Of a stretch of 64,000 bases of DNA, positions 18,440 to 27,837 are shown piece by piece. The DNA is from Paramicrobacterium chengjingii (GTDB lineage Bacteria > Actinomycetota > Actinomycetes > Actinomycetales > Microbacteriaceae), in contig NZ_CP061169.1 in assembly GCF_011751765.2 (NCBI RefSeq), forward strand, positions 1,116,001-1,180,000, given 5' to 3'. Position 1 is the stretch's first letter. Each line of letters starts with the position of its first letter. Under the pieces are notes generated by a model, which worked only from the letters and a program-made list of their open reading frames with translations, did no database searches and was not told the origin of the DNA. A program made the position numbers and the translations under genes.

Positions 18440-19314
18440 TGGATGCTGCACGCACAAAGAAGCCGCTCCTTGACGTGGACTCGCTCAACGTCGACTACCC
18501 GGGAAAAGGCTTCAGAGCGCGGCCCTTTCGTGCGCTCACTGACATATCGATCGGCATCGGCGAGGGCGAAACTCTCGGCCTCGTGGGGGAGTCCGGCTCG
18601 GGCAAGACGACCCTCGGGCGTGCGGTGCTCGGACTCGCACCGGTGTCGGCCGGAACGATCACCTTCAATGGGGCAGACATCAGTCACGCTTCGCGCGCCC
18701 AGCGTCAGAAGCTCAGTCGCGACCTGCAGGTCGTCTTTCAAGACCCCTATACCTCGCTCAACCCGGCGATGGAAATCGGCGACATTCTCGCTGAGCCGCT
18801 GGGAATCCAGGGTATCGGACCCAAAGAGTCTCAGGCGCGGGTGAAAGAGCTGCTTGATCAGGTCAACCTGCCTGGCGATGCGCTGCACAGGCAGCCACGT
18901 GAGTTCTCCGGTGGTCAACGTCAGCGTGTGGCAATCGCGCGCGCGCTTGCTCTGTCGCCCAAGCTTATTGTGTGCGATGAGCCGGTTTCCGCGCTCGATC
19001 TCACAACGCAAGCGACCGTGCTCGACCTGTTTCTGCAGATTCAGCGCGACACCGGGGTGTCCTACCTGTTCGTCTCGCACGACCTCGACGTTGTACGTCA
19101 TATCAGCCATCGCGTGGCGGTGATGTACGGCGGACGAATTGTTGAGCAAGGGGACGCTGCGCAGATCACAGAGAGCCCGAGTCATTCGTACACGCAGAAG
19201 CTGCTGCTCGCCTCGCCGGTTCCTGACCCCGATCGCCAGCAGAAACGTCGTGAAGACCGCCAGCGACTCGCCGCACAGAAGGCACAGGATGCTGATACAA
19301 CCGTCGCGGGGTGA
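18436..19314 (+). CDS. ABC transporter ATP-binding protein, DppF/OppF family
   Basis: 292-aa ATPase. Walker A is GESGSGKTT, the signature FSGGQRQRVAIARAL, and Walker B LIVCDEPVSALDL; the C-terminal extension contains the SPSHSYTQKLLLASP oligopeptide-subfamily motif. It would pair with the ATPase half of the preceding fusion protein. It closes the importer operon and is followed after 79 nt by the lacI-type gene. Confidence 0.94.
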   Translation: MMDAARTKKPLLDVDSLNVDYPGKGFRARPFRALTDISIGIGEGETLGLVGESGSGKTTLGRAVLGLAPVSAGTITFNGADISHASRAQRQKLSRDLQVVFQDPYTSLNPAMEIGDILAEPLGIQGIGPKESQARVKELLDQVNLPGDALHRQPREFSGGQRQRVAIARALALSPKLIVCDEPVSALDLTTQATVLDLFLQIQRDTGVSYLFVSHDLDVVRHISHRVAVMYGGRIVEQGDAAQITESPSHSYTQKLLLASPVPDPDRQQKRREDRQRLAAQKAQDADTTVAG

Positions 19315-19393
19315 ACCGCTCGTCGTACGGGTGTATTACCGTAGAGTCGAGCTGCCACAGCAGTCTCGGCCGAACGGGGAATGGAGTTGACCG

Positions 19394-20440
19394 GTGGCGA
19401 ATAACCCCGCGTCTGCACGCAAGAAGTCCCGCTCTGCTCCGACGATCTATGATGTCGCGAAGCTTGCGGGAGTGAACCCCTCCACAGTGTCGCGTGCACT
19501 GAGCCAGCCTGGTCGCATCAATGTCAAGACCGAGGCGAAGATCCATGCGGCGGCGAAGGAACTGAACTACCGGCTCAACCCGATGGCTCGAGCGCTTCCG
19601 ACGGGTCGAACGAACACCCTCGGTCTGCTCATCGCCGACATTACGAACCCGGTGATCTTCGGCATTGTCCGTGGAGCGGAGAAGGCCGCAGCAGAGCGAG
19701 GCTACACGCTGGTCATTTCGGAGTCGCAAGAGTCAGGCGAGCGCGAAGCTGCGTCGGCGCAGCGCATTCAGCCCGCTGTCGATGGGCTCGTCCTCGGAAC
19801 GTCCCGCCTGACTGACGAGGCGATCAAAGCGCTCGCCGAAGAAAAGCCGCTCGTCGTGATCAACAGGCAGATTGATGGCGTATCCAGCGTGACGCCGAAT
19901 ATCGAGCCGGGAATCGACCAGGCGCTTGCTCACCTCGAACTCCTCGGCCACACCGATCTCGTGTTCCTCTCAGGGCCGAGCGGGTCATGGATGAGCCGTC
20001 ATCGCTGGAGCACCTTGAAAGCTGGTGCAGAAGCGCGAGGAATGACGATCACGTCGACAGCGCCCCAAGAGCCGACGATCGACGGCGGGCGTTCGCTGCT
20101 CTCGCGCGTCATTGCATCGGGAGCGACCGCCGTTGTCGCGTATAACGACCTGATGGCGATCGGTCTGATGCGTACAGCGGCGGAGCAGGGTATTTCCGTG
20201 CCGGGGACCTTCAGCATTCTGGGGTTCGATGACATCTTCGGATCTGATTTCACCTCTCCACCGCTCACCACGGTGCGTTCGCCACTCCTAGAGGCTGGGC
20301 GGCTTGCGGTGCGGCAAACCCTTCAGCTGATTGAAGATGGCCCGGACAGCGACGCCGCGTCGTTCGCGACACAAGGACTCGAAACCGAACTCATCATTCG
20401 TGGCTCCAGTGGTGCCGTGCGCGAGTCCTCGCGGGCCTGA
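19394..20440 (+). CDS. LacI-family transcriptional regulator of the sugar island
   Basis: 348-aa repressor. Residues about 16-40 form the LacI helix-turn-helix (TIYDVAKLAGVNPSTVSRAL), followed by the hinge helix region LNYRLNPMARAL and a periplasmic-binding-protein-like sensor domain (LGLLIADITNPVIFGIVRGAE; SILGFDDIFGSDFTSPPLTTV). The start is GTG. It is the only LacI-type gene in the window, and six palindromes with the central CG of LacI operators lie in the three control regions around it. No operator is seen in its own upstream 79 nt, so self-control is not evident. The inducer is unknown. Confidence 0.93.
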   Translation: MANNPASARKKSRSAPTIYDVAKLAGVNPSTVSRALSQPGRINVKTEAKIHAAAKELNYRLNPMARALPTGRTNTLGLLIADITNPVIFGIVRGAEKAAAERGYTLVISESQESGEREAASAQRIQPAVDGLVLGTSRLTDEAIKALAEEKPLVVINRQIDGVSSVTPNIEPGIDQALAHLELLGHTDLVFLSGPSGSWMSRHRWSTLKAGAEARGMTITSTAPQEPTIDGGRSLLSRVIASGATAVVAYNDLMAIGLMRTAAEQGISVPGTFSILGFDDIFGSDFTSPPLTTVRSPLLEAGRLAVRQTLQLIEDGPDSDAASFATQGLETELIIRGSSGAVRESSRA

Positions 20441-20644
20441 TCGCCGACACCCTGTTTACTCGCGTGAAGCAACGCAACACATTGCACGTCGTGCGGTCGT
20501 CATCGAGCGCACGCACCGCCTGCAAACTGACGCAATTTCGCTTTGTCGTCCACAGGCAGAAAGTTTTGCGAGTTGTCCACAATGGTGGTGTGATCGGGGG
20601 TTTGTGTCGGTAGGAATGTCGGTGGCTGCTGGAAGACTGTTGCC

Positions 20645-22099
20645 ATGTTAAACGCAGCGACAGTCTCCGATTTCGAGCCTGTGGAGGGTCCGGATGCTAC
20701 AGCTGTGCGTGCCGCGGAGAACATTCTGGCGGATGCTGCTGAGCTTGCCAAGATTGATCCGGCCGCACTGTCTGCCGACGCCCTCCTGACCTATACCGGG
20801 CTGTTGGGGAACATCGCCCGCCTTGTCGAGGGCCGCCAGATCTTCAACGTCGGGGACATTGCCCGGCGCTCCGATACCGATGCGGGGTTTGATGGTCTTG
20901 CGGCCCGTCACGGGTCCTCGTCTGCGACAGCATTGTTTGAGAAGGTCACGGGGGTGAAGAACTCCACCGCGCACCGATACACGAAAGTCGCAGAACAAAC
21001 CACACCGCGAGTCTCCGACACCGGGTTGCCATTGGACCCGATCTTCACCCAAACAGCGGACGCGTTGAACGAGGGCACGATCGGTTTGGATGTTGCCGAG
21101 GTGATCACATCGGCGTTGGCGCCGGTACTGTCGCGGGTGGCACCGGAACAAGCAGACTGGGCCGAGAGCACACTGTTGGGTAACGCGACGGGTGCTTTTG
21201 GTGAGATCCCCGTCACGGCGGATGCCCTGCGTCAGCAGGCACGCATGTTTTGTGTCGCACTTGATCCGGATGGTGTGGAACCCACAGCGGAAGAACTCCA
21301 TCAGGCACGTGCTCTGGTGTTTCGTCACCAGGACGACGGGAGTATGAGAATCACCGGCACCCTGTCCCCGGAACAGGCGGCACAGGTGACACCCGTGTTT
21401 GACGCATTCATGTCCAAACGCACCAGCCCGAAGTTCATGGAGACCGAAGAACTCGCCGCCCACGGCCAGGAACCGGAAGCACGGTCGAGGCAGCAGGAAC
21501 GTGCCGACGTGTTCACAGCGATCATCGGCGGCACCGGGAAACAACAGTCCGCACCGAAACTCCACGGGCGAGGACCCACCGTGCTCGTCACCGTGAAGAA
21601 CGATGACCTCGACAACGGTGCGGGTGCTGCCTGGTCGCCGGGAACCCCGGCACCGCTACCCATGTCGTTTGTGAAACAGATGCGATGCGACGGCGACACC
21701 CGACACGTGCGTATCGATGAGCACGGTGACGTGCTCAACCTCGGGTATGCCAGACGTGAGTTCAGCCCGAAGCAACGCCTCGCGCTCATCGCCCGCGACG
21801 GCGGCACGTGCGTTGCTGCTGACTGCGACATTCCCGCCTGGCTGTGTGAAGCACACCATGTGCAGGGGTGGGCGAACGACGGGAAGACCGACGCCAGGAA
21901 CGGTGTCATGTTGTGCTGGTGGCATCACAGGCTTGTGGAACGCGGCGAATGGGCTCTCACCCGCGACAACACAGGCCACCCGAGACTGATTCCACCAGAC
22001 TGGTACGTGAATCGACGGTATTTGGGACGCCGCAGCAGACCCGACAGCGGCGATGAGTCGGGGCCGGACCCTGGCCGAGATACCGGGCCGCGCACCTGA
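20645..22099 (+). CDS. DUF222 / HNH endonuclease domain protein (13E12 repeat family)
   Basis: 484-aa protein with a helical DUF222 domain over about residues 20-330 and a C-terminal HNH nuclease motif: CVAADCDIPAWLCEAHHVQGWANDG then DARNGVMLCWWHHRLV. Such genes are abundant, often multicopy, in Microbacteriaceae and mycobacteria and are suspected to be mobile or self-propagating. Here it interrupts the sugar island between the regulator and a sugar isomerase gene. Its function is not established. Confidence 0.9.
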   Translation: MLNAATVSDFEPVEGPDATAVRAAENILADAAELAKIDPAALSADALLTYTGLLGNIARLVEGRQIFNVGDIARRSDTDAGFDGLAARHGSSSATALFEKVTGVKNSTAHRYTKVAEQTTPRVSDTGLPLDPIFTQTADALNEGTIGLDVAEVITSALAPVLSRVAPEQADWAESTLLGNATGAFGEIPVTADALRQQARMFCVALDPDGVEPTAEELHQARALVFRHQDDGSMRITGTLSPEQAAQVTPVFDAFMSKRTSPKFMETEELAAHGQEPEARSRQQERADVFTAIIGGTGKQQSAPKLHGRGPTVLVTVKNDDLDNGAGAAWSPGTPAPLPMSFVKQMRCDGDTRHVRIDEHGDVLNLGYARREFSPKQRLALIARDGGTCVAADCDIPAWLCEAHHVQGWANDGKTDARNGVMLCWWHHRLVERGEWALTRDNTGHPRLIPPDWYVNRRYLGRRSRPDSGDESGPDPGRDTGPRT

Positions 22100-22183
22100 G
22101 TACGCGGCGGCCCCGAGGGAACACACGACGCACGAGTCAAAGCACTCGAAGCGCTGTTCAGGGCGCCCAGACCGACCTGACAC

Positions 22184-23044
22184 TCAGAATAGTTCGCTGT
22201 ATCCGAGCGTCACGAGGTTGTCATACGAGGTCTGCAGGCAGTCGAAGACATTCCGGCCGTAAAGCTGATCTTGCTCGACAAGCAAATACTCTGCGTCACT
22301 GTCGAGTGCTGCCTGGATAATCCCAGGGAAGTCGAGGTTACCTTCGCCCACTTCCGCAAACTGCACAACGCCCATGAACGCCTGCATGAAGGTGGGAAAG
22401 TCGCCTGAGTCGAGTGCCCTGAAGGCTTCGTCCGGCACCTGACCGATGCGGTAGTCCTTGAGATGGATCATCGCCACGCGATCGCTGTAACGCTTGATCG
22501 TCGTCGCTGGATCCTTGCCTCCGCGCTGAATCCAATGAGCATCCAGCTCGAGACCGACGTCTGGCGCTCTGTCGGCAATGACATCGAGCAGCAGCTTCCC
22601 GTCGTACTTGGCAAACTCAATGTGGTGGTTGTGGTAATACAGGCGAATGCCATCGTCGGCGAGGCGCTTTGCGTATGCATTCGTGTCGTCGCAGAATTCG
22701 AGAACCTTCTCGAGCGAACCCATCGCATCAAAGGGCAGCATTCCAATGCGCACCATCGACGTGTTTAACCGATGGCAGTCTGCGACGAGTTTGCCGTAGT
22801 TTTCCGTGAGCGTGTCGAGGGGCAATCCGGGCTTACCGCGAAGACCCGTAGACAGGGATGCAATGTCCATGCCCAGCTCATCGCGAGCGCGCGCGAGCTC
22901 GTCGATGTTCTCTGTCGTCATGGGGATCTGAGAAATCTCAACGGCGTGATACCCGATGTCGGTGATCTTCCGCAGCGTCTCGTAAGGGCCGATCTCGGCA
23001 AAGCTATCCTTCAGCATCATTGCCTGTACGCCGATTTTCGCCAC
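22184..23044 (-). CDS. Sugar phosphate isomerase/epimerase (second TIM-barrel family member)
   Basis: 286-aa xylose-isomerase-like TIM barrel. Putative metal or substrate residues fall in LYYHNHHIEFAKYDG, GLELDAHWIQRGG, IHLKDY and LLVEQDQLYG. It is transcribed leftward, divergent from the GPH symporter gene, and its promoter region contains operator copies 5 and 6. It is distinct in sequence from the other isomerase of the island. Substrate unknown; keto-sugar or inosose chemistry is possible. Confidence 0.87.
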   Translation of the reverse strand: MAKIGVQAMMLKDSFAEIGPYETLRKITDIGYHAVEISQIPMTTENIDELARARDELGMDIASLSTGLRGKPGLPLDTLTENYGKLVADCHRLNTSMVRIGMLPFDAMGSLEKVLEFCDDTNAYAKRLADDGIRLYYHNHHIEFAKYDGKLLLDVIADRAPDVGLELDAHWIQRGGKDPATTIKRYSDRVAMIHLKDYRIGQVPDEAFRALDSGDFPTFMQAFMGVVQFAEVGEGNLDFPGIIQAALDSDAEYLLVEQDQLYGRNVFDCLQTSYDNLVTLGYSELF

Positions 23045-23126
23045 CTGGGTCTCCTTCGTTGGATGCCGACCACGAATGGTCGTGCGTGTGCGGGGTTCTT
23101 TTAGTGTGTCAGGAACTCTTCAAGAT

Positions 23127-23140
23127 GGCAACCGGTTGTC
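23127..23140. promoter_or_regulatory. LacI-type operator, copy 5
   Basis: GGCAACCGGTTGTC, one base from the palindrome. It lies 66 nt from copy 6 in the divergent region between the isomerase and the symporter genes. That 308-nt gene-free region holds these two operators, the leftward promoter and a short leader frame; I see nothing else in it. Confidence 0.72.
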
Positions 23141-23168
23141 GGGTAGTTGCGTGATGGAGGCTCGATTC

Positions 23169-23197
23169 ATTCTGTATAAGGGAAAAAATGACGGCAA
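23169..23197 (-). promoter_or_regulatory. Probable leftward promoter of the isomerase gene
   Basis: On the minus strand TTGCCG and CAGAAT are spaced by 17 nt, and the -35 lies inside operator copy 6. The arrangement mirrors the importer promoter, where the -35 is also inside an operator. Confidence 0.45.
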
Positions 23198-23206
23198 CCG
23201 TTTGCC
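23193..23206. promoter_or_regulatory. LacI-type operator, copy 6
   Basis: GGCAACCGTTTGCC: both outer half-sites are perfect. It overlaps the -35 of the leftward promoter and sits upstream of the symporter gene. Confidence 0.75.
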
Positions 23207-23293
23207 AATCGCGAATCATCGTGTTTCACTTGACGCATCGGCAATTGAGATGTCGCAAGGGTGCAACCCCGCGATGACGCGAAGGAAGGTCTC

Positions 23294-23356
23294 ATGGTTC
23301 AGCCACAACGATTTGCGTACGCAACAGGCAACGCTGGCGAAGGGCTCTGCAGTTGA
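23294..23356 (+). CDS. Possible 20-codon leader peptide ahead of the symporter gene
   Basis: An ATG behind a strong GAAGGAAGG ribosome site (4-nt spacing) opens a 20-residue frame, [20 protein letters not shown]. Its TGA overlaps the TTG start of the symporter gene as TTGA. The symporter has no other usable ATG or GTG start, so its translation may depend on the short frame. The peptide resembles nothing I recognise. A sequencing frameshift at the symporter's 5' end is less likely because the TTG-initiated N-terminus already looks complete. Confidence 0.35.
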   Translation: MVQPQRFAYATGNAGEGLCS

Positions 23357-24801
23357 GCGCCCCGTCGGCAACGCAACCCGCGAAAGGAAAGCTCACAAAG
23401 CTGAGCATCGTCGGATACGGAGCGGGTGACGCAGCAAACAACCTCGCCTTCACAACGGCGACGATGTTCCTTCTGGTCTATTACACGGATGTTGCGGGAA
23501 TCTCCGCAGCAGCGGCCGGAACGCTCCTGCTTGTCGTTCGCGTTTTCGATGCCTTCTCTGACATCTTTGCCGGGCGCATTGTCGACCGTGTCTTCAACAA
23601 GCGACTGGGCAAGTTTCGCCCGTTCATCATGTTCGGTTCTGTACCGCTTCTCGTGCTCTCCTGCCTCACGTTCTCAGTGCCGCAGATTGGCGAGAGCGGC
23701 ATGCTTCTCTACGCGTATCTCACCTATGCGGCGCTCGGCCTCGCCTATAGTCTCGTCAACATTCCGTACGGCTCCCTTGCCGGCGCCATGACACAGGATG
23801 CCGGTGAGCGCGCCAAGCTTGCCAGCGCTCGGTCCGTCGGCGCAATGATCGTGGGTGCTGGTCTTGGTGTGTTCGTCGCACCGTTGATCGTCCCCGGCGC
23901 CGACCTGCAGACCATGTTCACATTCCTAACACTCGGTTTCGTCGTCGTTGGCACGGCGCTGTACTTGTTCACCGCGTTAACGGCGAAAGAGCGCGTGGTT
24001 CGTGACGTGCATAATGTCTCGATGAAGCAGAGTTTCGCGACGCTGAAGCACAACCGTCCGCTTCTGATGCTGTGCCTGAGCTCGTTCGTGTTTCTCACCG
24101 GAATGCTGGCGCTCGCGACCGTGCAACTGTATTACCTGCGCGACGTGCTCAATGCTCTTCCGCTGTATGCCGTGGTCTCCGTCGCTCAGATCGTGATGAC
24201 ATTCGGTCTCGCTGCCGTCATGCCTAAGCTCGTTCGCACATGGGGTAAACGCGCCGGGTATATCGTTGGCGGGCTCATCATGGCGGCAGGTGGCGCAATC
24301 ATGTTCTTCACGCCGTCAAGCCTCGTGTGGCTCGGCTTCAGCGGCCTTCTGCTCGCGCAGCTGGGTATCGTGCTGGTGAACATGCTCGTCTGGACGCTTG
24401 AAGCAGACACCGTTGAGTACGGCGAGTGGAAGACAGGCGTACGGTCTGAGGGCATCATCTACGCGCTCTTCTCATTCACACGAAAGACGGGTCAGGCCGT
24501 TGGGGGAGCGCTCGCGGCATTCGCGCTCTCGTGGGGTGGCTATGCAGCCGGGGCTGCAGAGCAGACCGCGCACGCTGAGCTGGGTATCCGTGCTGGGGCA
24601 GGCCTCATCCCGCTCGTCTGCTCGATTGTGGCCATAGCAATCATGATCTTCTACCCGCTGACTGACAGCCGTCACCGTGAGATCGTTGCTGAGATCGATG
24701 CACGCCGCGAGCGTGGCGAGACGGCATCCATTGACCCAGCGCTGTCGACGGCAGCTTTTCAGTCTCAGCGACCCATGAGCTCGACACCACCAGTCGACTG
24801 A
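23353..24801 (+). CDS. GPH-family sugar:cation symporter (MFS fold)
   Basis: 482-aa glycoside-pentoside-hexuronide type transporter with about 12 membrane segments. The N-terminal [15 protein letters not shown], the loop [14 protein letters not shown], and [14 protein letters not shown] are family signatures, and [21 protein letters not shown] is the conserved central-to-C-terminal motif. The start is TTG, coupled to the short leader frame. It is followed by the mannonate dehydratase gene, so a hexuronide or hexuronate is a sensible substrate, as inference. Confidence 0.92.
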   Translation: MSAPSATQPAKGKLTKLSIVGYGAGDAANNLAFTTATMFLLVYYTDVAGISAAAAGTLLLVVRVFDAFSDIFAGRIVDRVFNKRLGKFRPFIMFGSVPLLVLSCLTFSVPQIGESGMLLYAYLTYAALGLAYSLVNIPYGSLAGAMTQDAGERAKLASARSVGAMIVGAGLGVFVAPLIVPGADLQTMFTFLTLGFVVVGTALYLFTALTAKERVVRDVHNVSMKQSFATLKHNRPLLMLCLSSFVFLTGMLALATVQLYYLRDVLNALPLYAVVSVAQIVMTFGLAAVMPKLVRTWGKRAGYIVGGLIMAAGGAIMFFTPSSLVWLGFSGLLLAQLGIVLVNMLVWTLEADTVEYGEWKTGVRSEGIIYALFSFTRKTGQAVGGALAAFALSWGGYAAGAAEQTAHAELGIRAGAGLIPLVCSIVAIAIMIFYPLTDSRHREIVAEIDARRERGETASIDPALSTAAFQSQRPMSSTPPVD

Positions 24802-24842
24802 GGTGTACCTTTCATTCTGAACAATCACAAGGAGCAACTGAC

Positions 24843-26081
24843 GTGAAGATCGACAAGGCCGAAGTTATTGTCACCAGCCCTGACCGCAACTTCGTCACGC
24901 TGAAGCTGACGACAGACGACGGCTTGACGGGCCTCGGAGACGCAACGCTCAACGGTCGTGAGCTTGCCGTTGTCGCGTACCTCAAAGAGCACATTGTTCC
25001 TCTGCTGATCGGGCGCGACGCCTCCAACATCGAGGACACGTGGCAGTTTCTCTACCGCAGCGGATACTGGCGCCGTGGACCCGTGACAATGGCATCGATC
25101 GCCGCCGTCGACATGGCGCTCTGGGACATCAAGGGCAAGGCCGCGGGCATGCCCGTCTACCAGCTTCTCGGTGGCGCGAGCCGAAACGGCATGATGGCGT
25201 ACGGCCATGCCTCGGGCAAGGAGCTTCCCGAACTGTTCGACTCGATCCGCGAGCACCAGTCTCTTGGTTACCGGTCGATTCGCGTTCAGACGGGCGTTCC
25301 CGGCCTTGAGTCCATCTACGGCATTGCGTCAAACAAGGGCCTTCCCGGCAATGAGGGAGTTCGCTACGATCACGAGCCGGCACAGCGTGGAGCGCTGCCG
25401 TCGCAAGAGGACTGGGACACCCGCTCATACCTGCGCCACGTTCCGACGGTGTTCGAGGCCGTCCGCAACGAATTCGGGCCCGAGTTGCCTCTGCTGCACG
25501 ACGGCCACCACCGCATGACCCCGCTGCAGGCGGCGAAGCTCGGCAAAGATCTCGAGCCGTACGACCTGTTCTGGCTTGAAGACTGCACGCCAGCCGAAAA
25601 CCAGGAGGCACTGCGTCTCGTGCGCCAGCACACGACGACGCCGCTCGCGATCGGTGAGATCTTCAACACGGTGTGGGACTTCCAGAGTCTCATTTCCGAG
25701 CAACTCATCGACTATGTGCGTGCAGCGTCCACACACTTCGGCGGTATCAGCCCGCTCAAGAAGGTAATGGACTACGCGGCCATGTACCAGGTGAAGTCGG
25801 GCTTTCACGGCCCCACGGATATCTCGCCTGTCGGGTTTGCCGCGCAACTGCATGTCGGTCTCGCGATTCACAACTACGGCATTCAGGAATACATGCAGCA
25901 CGGCGACAAGACGAACGCCGTCTTCGACCAGTCAATGACCTTCGACGATGGTTATCTTCACCCGGGGAACAAGCCCGGACTTGGCGTTGAGCTCGACACG
26001 GATGAAGCAGGTCAGTACCCCTACGAAACGGCGTACCTTCCCTATAACCGTCTCGCCGACGGAACAGTTCATGACTGGTGA
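24843..26081 (+). CDS. ManD-type mannonate dehydratase (enolase superfamily)
   Basis: 412-aa enolase-superfamily acid-sugar dehydratase of the ManD/RspA group. The capping domain has [19 protein letters not shown] and the barrel [23 protein letters not shown], with metal ligands in LLHDGHHR and LEDCTP and the catalytic region GEIFN; the C-terminus [12 protein letters not shown] is typical. The expected reaction is D-mannonate to 2-keto-3-deoxygluconate. With uxaC and uxuB it completes the upper hexuronate route; KDG kinase and aldolase genes are not in the window. Some ManD-group members act poorly on mannonate, so activity is inferred from context. Confidence 0.9.
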   Translation: MKIDKAEVIVTSPDRNFVTLKLTTDDGLTGLGDATLNGRELAVVAYLKEHIVPLLIGRDASNIEDTWQFLYRSGYWRRGPVTMASIAAVDMALWDIKGKAAGMPVYQLLGGASRNGMMAYGHASGKELPELFDSIREHQSLGYRSIRVQTGVPGLESIYGIASNKGLPGNEGVRYDHEPAQRGALPSQEDWDTRSYLRHVPTVFEAVRNEFGPELPLLHDGHHRMTPLQAAKLGKDLEPYDLFWLEDCTPAENQEALRLVRQHTTTPLAIGEIFNTVWDFQSLISEQLIDYVRAASTHFGGISPLKKVMDYAAMYQVKSGFHGPTDISPVGFAAQLHVGLAIHNYGIQEYMQHGDKTNAVFDQSMTFDDGYLHPGNKPGLGVELDTDEAGQYPYETAYLPYNRLADGTVHDW

Positions 26082-26100
26082 GCAGTTAAGCTCTGGAGTG

Positions 26101-26646
26101 ATGAATTCCTCTCCGACACAGACGCACGCGCCGCAGATCGTAGTGATGGGCGTCTCCGGCTCAGGCAAGAGCACCGTCGGCTTGGCGCTGGCCACCGCGC
26201 TCGACGTGCCGTTTACTGATGGAGATTCGCTGCACTCACAGTCGAATATCGACAAGATGGCTGCAGGCGTTCCGCTGACAGACGAAGATCGCTGGCCCTG
26301 GCTCGCTGAGGTGGGCCGCGTGCTTCACGACTCGGGACAGTCGGGAGCGGGGTCCGTTGTCGCGTGCTCGGCGTTGCGTCGTTCGTATCGTGACGCGATT
26401 CTTGCCGTGGCTCCCGACGCGATCTTCGTGCACCTCACGGGTGACCGCGATGTGCTCGCGCGGCGGATGTCGGGGCGAAGCGACCATTTCATGCCGACGA
26501 CACTTCTGGATTCTCAGATCGACACGCTCGAGCCGCCCCACTCAGACGAGCCTGCCGTGCACGTCGACATCGACCAGCCGGTGGCAGGAATCGTCGAGAG
26601 CGCGCAGGCTCGGATCGAGAGCGTGCTGGGCGACCGCAATCGCTGA
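26101..26646 (+). CDS. gntK: Gluconokinase
   Basis: 181-aa P-loop kinase with Walker A GVSGSGKST near the N-terminus, TDGDSLHSQSNIDKMAAGVPLTDEDRWPWL, and ALRRSYRD, all hallmarks of GntK. It phosphorylates gluconate to 6-phosphogluconate, the substrate of the gnd product encoded at the left end of the island. The chosen ATG lies 20 nt after the dehydratase stop; an in-frame ATG 30 nt upstream overlapping that gene is an alternative, and neither has an ideal ribosome site. It is the last gene of the symporter-dehydratase-kinase run. Confidence 0.9.
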   Translation: MNSSPTQTHAPQIVVMGVSGSGKSTVGLALATALDVPFTDGDSLHSQSNIDKMAAGVPLTDEDRWPWLAEVGRVLHDSGQSGAGSVVACSALRRSYRDAILAVAPDAIFVHLTGDRDVLARRMSGRSDHFMPTTLLDSQIDTLEPPHSDEPAVHVDIDQPVAGIVESAQARIESVLGDRNR

Positions 26647-26684
26647 TTATGAGCGCCGATCGACTCTGATCTGCTTCCCCCCTC

Positions 26685-26690
26685 TACACT
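26685..26690 (+). promoter_or_regulatory. Candidate -10 box of a leaderless transcript
   Basis: TACACT ends 7 nt before the ATG of the following membrane protein gene, which has no ribosome site of its own. In actinobacteria this spacing places the transcript start on the start codon. No clear -35 is seen. Confidence 0.5.
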
Positions 26691-26697
26691 CGGGGGC

Positions 26698-27639
26698 ATG
26701 AGCCAGATTCCGGATGCTGCGACGAGCGAACGCTCGGCAACGACAGCGCCGCCGTGGCAGCGTCGCGTTGCGAGCGCGGTCGTCGCGGTAGTCGCACGGT
26801 TTCTTGGGCTCGGCCTTGTGTTCTCTGGCGGTGCGTCCGTGCTGACGGGCGGCGCGGGAAATGAGAGGTTCGGTTCGGCGGACTGGGTGAGTATTTGCGC
26901 CGGACTCGTGTTGATCGCAATCTCCGCTGCAACGATGATCGTCTCAACAAGCGGCATGATCATCGTGTCGGCCATAGAGATCCTCGTCTCCATCCCTGCA
27001 ATCGTCATCCCGTTCTCCATCGGCAGCCGCGATGTGCACCCGGTCAACTGGTCGCGCGGCGTCTACGAGGTGGTGTTTCCCGACGGTGCCGAACTGGCGG
27101 GCGTGGCGACAGCATCCGGATTCGTGCTCGTGCTGGGGTGTGTCTCTCTTGCCACAGCGCTCGGGCACCGTGAGCGTCGACGCTCTGGTTCTCACGTCTC
27201 ACCGCTCGGGCGCATCATCGCTATGGGGGCGTCGATCATCCTCAGCGTTCCTGGCGCAGCCCTCGTGTGGGCAGGCGGATACCAGCTCAGCATCGAATAC
27301 CACGTGTTCGCATCGACCGACGTATCAGTCGGCTCGGTGATCATGATCATCGCCGGAGGCTTCTTGTGCGCGGCCGTTGCTGCCGCCAGCAGGCTGTCTG
27401 CCGCCGCGCTCTATGCATTCGGACTCTTCTGGGTGACGATGTGGGTGGCGTTCGGGGCGTTCTTGTCTTCGGCGACCCCCGAGACCGTGCCGATCATTCC
27501 CGTGTGGGCGACGACGACTGCCGTGGCGTGGTGCCTGTGCGGATTCAGCGCGGTTCTCGCTGTCTTTCTTTTGACCTCGGGCGTTGTTGCGCGCGTCGTC
27601 GCGCTCTCTCTGCGAGGTTCGACGAGCGCCGCCACCTGA
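26698..27639 (+). CDS. Hypothetical multi-pass membrane protein
   Basis: 313-aa protein with about eight hydrophobic segments (for example WVSICAGLVLIAISAATMIV and GSVIMIIAGGFLCAAVAAA). The N-terminal ~30 residues are polar and presumably cytoplasmic. No family signature is recognised. It stands alone between gluconokinase and the L25 gene and probably has a leaderless mRNA. Confidence 0.7.
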   Translation: MSQIPDAATSERSATTAPPWQRRVASAVVAVVARFLGLGLVFSGGASVLTGGAGNERFGSADWVSICAGLVLIAISAATMIVSTSGMIIVSAIEILVSIPAIVIPFSIGSRDVHPVNWSRGVYEVVFPDGAELAGVATASGFVLVLGCVSLATALGHRERRRSGSHVSPLGRIIAMGASIILSVPGAALVWAGGYQLSIEYHVFASTDVSVGSVIMIIAGGFLCAAVAAASRLSAAALYAFGLFWVTMWVAFGAFLSSATPETVPIIPVWATTTAVAWCLCGFSAVLAVFLLTSGVVARVVALSLRGSTSAAT

Positions 27640-27667
27640 GCTGGGCAGTGACGCATTTGTCATGCTG

Positions 27668-27673
27668 TAGACT
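27668..27673 (+). promoter_or_regulatory. Candidate -10 box of the L25 gene
   Basis: TAGACT lies about 165 nt before the L25 start, leaving a long 5' leader. No good -35 is visible. L25 family leaders can be regulatory, but I could not identify a defined structure here. Confidence 0.3.
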
Positions 27674-27837
27674 CAAGGATTGAACTTCGGCGAGGGACAT
27701 TACGGTGTCCGTGATCGACGCGGTGGATGGGCACAGGCTTGTCCTCACGCTGACATGCGTTCGAGTCGACAACACAAACGTTTCTCGGGCCCCGTGCCCA
27801 ACCGACCAGCCGGCCAGTCCGGCAAGGAGATATCACC

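Noticed and set aside
23294..23429. Sequencing frameshift joining the 20-codon frame to the symporter
   Set aside because: The symporter N-terminus from TTG already has the full family start, and the leader peptide does not resemble transporter sequence.
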